DNA of 8,388 nucleotides from assembly GCA_022560555.1 (NCBI GenBank), contig JADFSZ010000071.1:1-8388 (forward strand), read 5' to 3'. Below, piece by piece: positions 5,753 to 8,388 of this stretch; position 1 is the first letter of the stretch, and every line of letters starts with the position of its first letter. The position numbers were made by a program, and so were the translations under genes. The notes under the pieces are model-generated. The model searched no databases, was not told where the DNA came from, and saw only the letters and a program-made list of their open reading frames with translations. The DNA comes from JADFSZ01 sp022560555 [NCBI: PVC group bacterium]. GTDB taxonomy: Bacteria > GCA-001730085 > JADFSZ01.

Positions 5753-7549
5753 ATGAAAATACTAAAAACAATCAAAATCGCACTCATCGGTCTATTGGCT
5801 CTCGTTTTACTCCTGGGGGTCTTGGTGTTACTTTACTTCAACGTGATCCTCTCCAAAGAAGATCGGATTGCGTTGTTAAAAAACCTTATTGTTTCTGTCA
5901 GCGGCCAAGCCATGGATTTTAGTGATGTTCACATTCAGTGGAACGGACAGATCTCAATGGATAATTTTGAGACAACAGTCCGTCTGGAAACTTATCAAGA
6001 TCTCACACTAAAAGCCGAAACGATGGCTTTTGTAATTGACATCACGAAACTTCTGAGTCGAGTTGCAAAGATAAAAAGTTTTACTCTCTCCCGCCCGGAT
6101 ATCCGTCTCCCCTATTACCACAACATTCAAATCCAAGGAGAAAATATCTCCGGAGAATTTGACAATGGTTGGCAGTTAAAAAAGGGCTCTTCGTTCCCGA
6201 CAGAGAACATTTCGCTTGATCTTGAAGATATTACCTTTCGCTCAAATCTCAACCCGACGGCCATTGAACATATTTTTGCCAACATCCGTATCCACGCGAA
6301 TCAGATGACTCTTCGAGACGCTGAAATGAAGATTCAAAACAAACACTATTATTTTGAACTCACGCACCAAAAGGAAGAACCAAATCTCGTCCTTGATCTG
6401 CATGGACCCGAAGATTTTGACCTTGCACTTAAAATCAATTCACTTGATACAATGGAAATCACAAATTTTTCTTTCCGGCATCCATCGCTCAGCATGGAAG
6501 CCCATGGTCAGCTCGGGGCTCTCGCGAATATTCAGCTGGAATTTTCGGGCACAGCTCAAGCGAAATTCCCCGGCATATTGGACGATTATAGCAAATACCT
6601 TCCGGACGATTTTGTCTCACTTCCGATTAAGGGCGGTATCACCGTGTCTTTTAATGTTAAGGGAACGTCTCTTGACTATAAAACGTGGATGGTGGCGGCA
6701 ACATTTACAAGTCCGACATTCACGTATGATCTTGTGGAATTTAAAAACTTCTCTATGAAAGCCCACTTTCAAAATTCTCTTTTTGAAACAACTCAAATGA
6801 AAGCCACAATATTTGAGGGAGTTTTAGAAGGTTACATTATGTGCGATTTATCCGAATCACCTCCCCGTTTTAAAACCATCCACAAAATTAAGGATATGAA
6901 TTTAAACACACTTCTCAACACGTACAGCAAAAACAAGGGCCATTTTTCCGGAGATTTGGATTTAGCCATAGATCTTGACGGAATCGCGGGACAGCCCGAG
7001 ACGTATACGGGCATTGGGTCTCTTGCCCTAAAGAACGGCCGCTTGTTTAAGCTTCCCGTTTTAAGCGGACTACCTATTTTGAGCGTCATTCCCGGACTCG
7101 GCAGTACGCGCATCACCGACGGCAACGGATCATTCGCGATTAAGAACGAATTGATTATGACCAATGATTTTGTTTTTAAAGGGTCCAATGCCCGGGCGAA
7201 AATCGAAGGGACTATCGGGTTTGATCAGCGTCTGAATCTTCTCGTGAATATCCAATCACAAAAGTCCGGCATACCGTTTGTCGGCGGGATTCTTAAAAAG
7301 GTCCAGGACACTCTGGGCATCGTGCCTGTTGTGCAGATTACAGGAACACTTAACGATCCTAAATATTATGTCAAACCCGTTAAAGCGCCCTCCCCAACGG
7401 AGGCCGATCAGACTCAAGCCGCCCCCGGGAAACAAGATTCTTCCCAAGATACAATTTCAAAAATTATGAAACTTTTCAACAAAGATGAAGATGCTCCACC
7501 ACCGCCTGATCTGAAATCGATCATTGATCTTATTCCGTTTGATTTTTAA
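5753..7549 (+). CDS. AsmA-like envelope protein (single N-terminal anchor, large periplasmic region)
   Basis: The 598-residue product has one N-terminal transmembrane helix (about residues 7-29) and a long beta-rich region expected in the periplasm. Known AsmA/TamB/YhdP-type proteins are thought to bridge the inner and outer membranes and help move phospholipids. The C-terminal part carries the most recognisable AsmA-like pattern from about residue 397: FSGDLDLAIDLDGIAG, then GSLALKNGRLFKLPVLSGLP and SFAIKNELI, followed by short paired strands with a small G-I-P-F-V-G-G motif. The last 60 or so residues form a low-complexity Pro/Gln/Asp tail with a PPPP run. I chose the ATG at 5753 because the likely transcript starts near 5731; an ATG at 5711 would lie upstream of the -10 box. 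The Shine-Dalgarno sequence is weak. The stop overlaps the ATG of the first 17-nt repeat unit (TAATG). The exact AsmA subfamily cannot be assigned by eye. Confidence 0.85.
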   Translation: MKILKTIKIALIGLLALVLLLGVLVLLYFNVILSKEDRIALLKNLIVSVSGQAMDFSDVHIQWNGQISMDNFETTVRLETYQDLTLKAETMAFVIDITKLLSRVAKIKSFTLSRPDIRLPYYHNIQIQGENISGEFDNGWQLKKGSSFPTENISLDLEDITFRSNLNPTAIEHIFANIRIHANQMTLRDAEMKIQNKHYYFELTHQKEEPNLVLDLHGPEDFDLALKINSLDTMEITNFSFRHPSLSMEAHGQLGALANIQLEFSGTAQAKFPGILDDYSKYLPDDFVSLPIKGGITVSFNVKGTSLDYKTWMVAATFTSPTFTYDLVEFKNFSMKAHFQNSLFETTQMKATIFEGVLEGYIMCDLSESPPRFKTIHKIKDMNLNTLLNTYSKNKGHFSGDLDLAIDLDGIAGQPETYTGIGSLALKNGRLFKLPVLSGLPILSVIPGLGSTRITDGNGSFAIKNELIMTNDFVFKGSNARAKIEGTIGFDQRLNLLVNIQSQKSGIPFVGGILKKVQDTLGIVPVVQITGTLNDPKYYVKPVKAPSPTEADQTQAAPGKQDSSQDTISKIMKLFNKDEDAPPPPDLKSIIDLIPFDF

Positions 7550-7599
7550 TGAAAATATTTTTTCAATGAACATACTTTTTCAATGAGAATCCTTTTTTT
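7549..7599 (+). repeat. Three tandem 17-nt ATG-containing units spanning the asmA-like/arsC junction
   Basis: The units are ATGAAAATATTTTTTCA (7549-7565), ATGAACATACTTTTTCA (7566-7582) and ATGAGAATCCTTTTTTT (7583-7599). Units one and two match at 15 of 17 positions, and units two and three at 12 of 17. The third unit is the real start of arsC. Because 17 is not a multiple of three, each ATG is in a different frame. The first two open six-codon ORFs, MKIFFQ and MNILFQ, each ending at a TGA that overlaps the next ATG (ATGA). The first ATG overlaps the stop of the upstream gene (TAATG). The whole intergenic space is made of this repeat. Confidence 0.8.
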
Positions 7600-8008
7600 A
7601 TGTACCGGAAATTCTTGCCGAAGCCAGATGGCTGAAGGATGGGCCCGTCATCTCAAGGGGGATGTGATAGATGCCTGTTCTGCGGGTACCGTTGCCAAAG
7701 GCTTGAATCCTAGGGCCGTGGAAGTTATGGCGGAAGCCGGGGTGGACATTTCAGGCCAAACGTCTAAGACCGTTCAGACCGTTATGTCACTTCCTTTCGA
7801 CTATGTTGTAACGGTATGTGCTCATGCCCATGAAACGTGTCCTGTTTTTCCGGGAAAAGTAAAGGTTGTGCATGCGGGATTTGACGAGGCTCCGGAACTC
7901 GCCAAAAATGCCGTGTCCTATGAAGACGCGCTCAAACATTATCGACGTGTACGGGATGAAATTCGTGATTTTATCCAAAAACTTCCGCGGGTACTCACCC
8001 ATCCATAA
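7583..8008 (+). CDS. arsC: Arsenate reductase, thioredoxin-coupled type (low-molecular-weight phosphatase fold)
   Basis: The 141-residue protein matches the length and motifs of plasmid pI258-type ArsC, which reduces arsenate to arsenite using a Cys relay reset by thioredoxin. The N-terminal P-loop is CTGNSCRSQMAEGW, with nucleophile Cys7, Cys12 and Arg13. The relay pair is Cys79 and Cys86 in VVTVCAHAHETCPVFPG, with the same seven-residue separation as Cys82/Cys89 of the pI258 enzyme. GFDEAP (99-104) is in the place of the phosphatase-fold Asp loop. Having all the relay cysteines favours ArsC over a tyrosine phosphatase. There is no Shine-Dalgarno sequence; initiation seems to rely on stop/start overlaps with upstream mini-ORFs. 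No arsR, arsB, acr3 or arsM gene is in view, so it may be a stand-alone housekeeping or detoxification gene co-transcribed with the AsmA-like gene. Confidence 0.9.
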   Translation: MRILFLCTGNSCRSQMAEGWARHLKGDVIDACSAGTVAKGLNPRAVEVMAEAGVDISGQTSKTVQTVMSLPFDYVVTVCAHAHETCPVFPGKVKVVHAGFDEAPELAKNAVSYEDALKHYRRVRDEIRDFIQKLPRVLTHP

Positions 8009-8028
8009 TACTTGTCAGCAGGGATGGG
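7998..8028. repeat. Inverted repeat at the convergent end of arsC
   Basis: CCCATCC (7998-8004) and GGATGGG (8022-8028) form a perfect 7-bp stem with a 17-nt loop, covering the arsC stop and the 23-bp gap before the convergent gene's stop at 8032. No T-run follows on either strand, so it is only a candidate for a weak bidirectional transcription end or an RNA-stabilising hairpin. Confidence 0.35.
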
Positions 8029-8031
8029 GCC

Positions 8032-8253
8032 TTAGATGTCTTTCCCTCTTAAACTGATAAACATTAAAATCAATAAAACCAGTGAACCAAATCCAAAGCC
8101 TATTTTCAACTTACTATATTCAAGAAAAGATATCATTTTGTCCGGGCTAAATAAGTTAGAAATATACATTCCAATCCCACCTATAAAATGAAACAAACTA
8201 ACAACGAACCACAGGCTTAACACGGCTTTAATATTTCTTTCTTTCTTTTCCAT
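8032..8253 (-). CDS. Small two-helix membrane protein of unknown function
   Basis: The 73-residue product has a charged start (MEKKERNIK), a hydrophobic helix at about residues 10-33 (VLSLWFVVSLFHFIGGIGMYI), a short polar linker with Asp-Lys and a Glu-Tyr-Ser-Lys piece, a second helix at about 50-67 (IGFGFGSLVLLILMFI), and a basic tail (LRGKD). The positive charges at both ends suggest N-in/C-in topology. The ATG at 8253 has GGAG 7 nt upstream, which supports it as a real gene despite its size. It converges on arsC with a 23-bp gap. I recognise no family and find no obvious link to arsenic or to the AsmA-like protein. Confidence 0.7.
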   Translation of the reverse strand: MEKKERNIKAVLSLWFVVSLFHFIGGIGMYISNLFSPDKMISFLEYSKLKIGFGFGSLVLLILMFISLRGKDI

Positions 8254-8277
8254 AACGTTGCTCCAAAAAATGCTTTA

Positions 8278-8309
8278 GATACCCGGCGTGCCGGCCAAAG
8301 GCGGATAGC
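8278..8309. repeat. Imperfect nested inverted repeat upstream of the two-helix protein gene
   Basis: The core CCGGCGTGCCGG (8283-8294) has arms CCGGC and GCCGG. A wider, imperfect pairing joins GATACCCGGC (8278-8287) to GGCGGATAGC (8300-8309), about 7 of 10 positions. It lies between the gene at 8253-8032 and a possible gene end at 8331. It could be a regulator site, a degenerate dispersed hairpin element or part of a terminator; on the minus strand a T-run follows only after about a dozen bases. Confidence 0.4.
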
Positions 8310-8330
8310 CCTCACACAATTTAATTTGAT

Positions 8331-8387
8331 TTACCACTCAATGGGTGTGCGGTTACGAAAGTATTGACAACTCGCCGCCCCATCATC
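8331..8387 (-). CDS. Possible C-terminal end of a further minus-strand gene (edge fragment)
   Basis: From the right edge, one minus-strand frame is open for 18 codons to a TAA at 8333-8331 and encodes DDGAASCQYFRNRTPIEW. The residue mix looks protein-like, and the stop lies 77 bp before the start of the two-helix gene, so an upstream gene ending here is reasonable. Eighteen open codons also occur by chance, and the other minus-strand frames include a 21-codon open stretch. No family can be assigned. Confidence 0.25.
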   Translation of the reverse strand, partial: DDGAASCQYFRNRTPIEW

Positions 8388-8388
8388 C

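Noticed and set aside
6354-7188. Open frames of 134 and 118 codons overlapping the AsmA-like gene
   Set aside because: They sit entirely inside a long frame with a clear membrane helix and AsmA-like pattern, and have no start signals.
7787-8057. Open frames overlapping arsC on both strands
   Set aside because: The arsC frame contains all catalytic motifs; the overlaps show no conserved features.

Overview
The window looks like chromosomal DNA of a Gram-negative-type bacterium with moderate GC. An AsmA-like envelope protein implies an outer membrane. A prepilin with the cleavage context K-A|FTLIE, a short adenosylhomocysteinase of the archaeal/Thermotoga kind, and several small exported proteins of unknown function together resemble lineages such as Omnitrophota or other PVC-related phyla. 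That placement is an inference from recalled family features; no database search was run. I see no rRNA, tRNA, CRISPR array, insertion sequence or phage gene.

Left part, minus strand (about 5109 down to 1): a seven-gene, tightly packed run. A good sigma70-type promoter (TTGAAA, 17-bp spacer, TATATT) at 5109-5081 reads into smpB, metK, ahcY, an exported protein of unknown function, purE, tsaC and a type IV prepilin or pseudopilin cut by the window edge. Gaps are 34, 24, 10 and 28 nt, then a 16-nt overlap (purE/tsaC), then 29 nt. MetK makes S-adenosylmethionine and AhcY removes S-adenosylhomocysteine, so these two form the activated-methyl cycle. SmpB (ribosome rescue), TsaC (tRNA t6A) and PurE (purine synthesis) are housekeeping functions. 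The two exported products are the odd members.

Centre (5216-5752): a small exported protein of unknown function on the minus strand (5608-5216) and an AsmA-like gene on the plus strand are divergent across a 144-bp spacer. The spacer carries a convincing plus-strand promoter and a weaker minus-strand -10 box.

Right part (5753-8388): the AsmA-like protein is followed by a thioredoxin-type ArsC or low-molecular-weight phosphatase family protein. The junction consists entirely of tandem 17-nt units. Each unit starts with ATG and resembles the start of arsC, giving two six-codon mini-ORFs linked by stop/start overlaps between asmA and arsC. A convergent minus-strand gene for a two-helix membrane protein follows. 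Beyond it are an imperfect nested inverted repeat and possibly the last 18 codons of another minus-strand gene.

I found no clear new defence, mobile or biosynthetic system. The most unusual points are the 17-nt start-codon repeat before arsC, the A9 run at the purE/tsaC overlap, and the uncharacterised exported proteins next to housekeeping genes.
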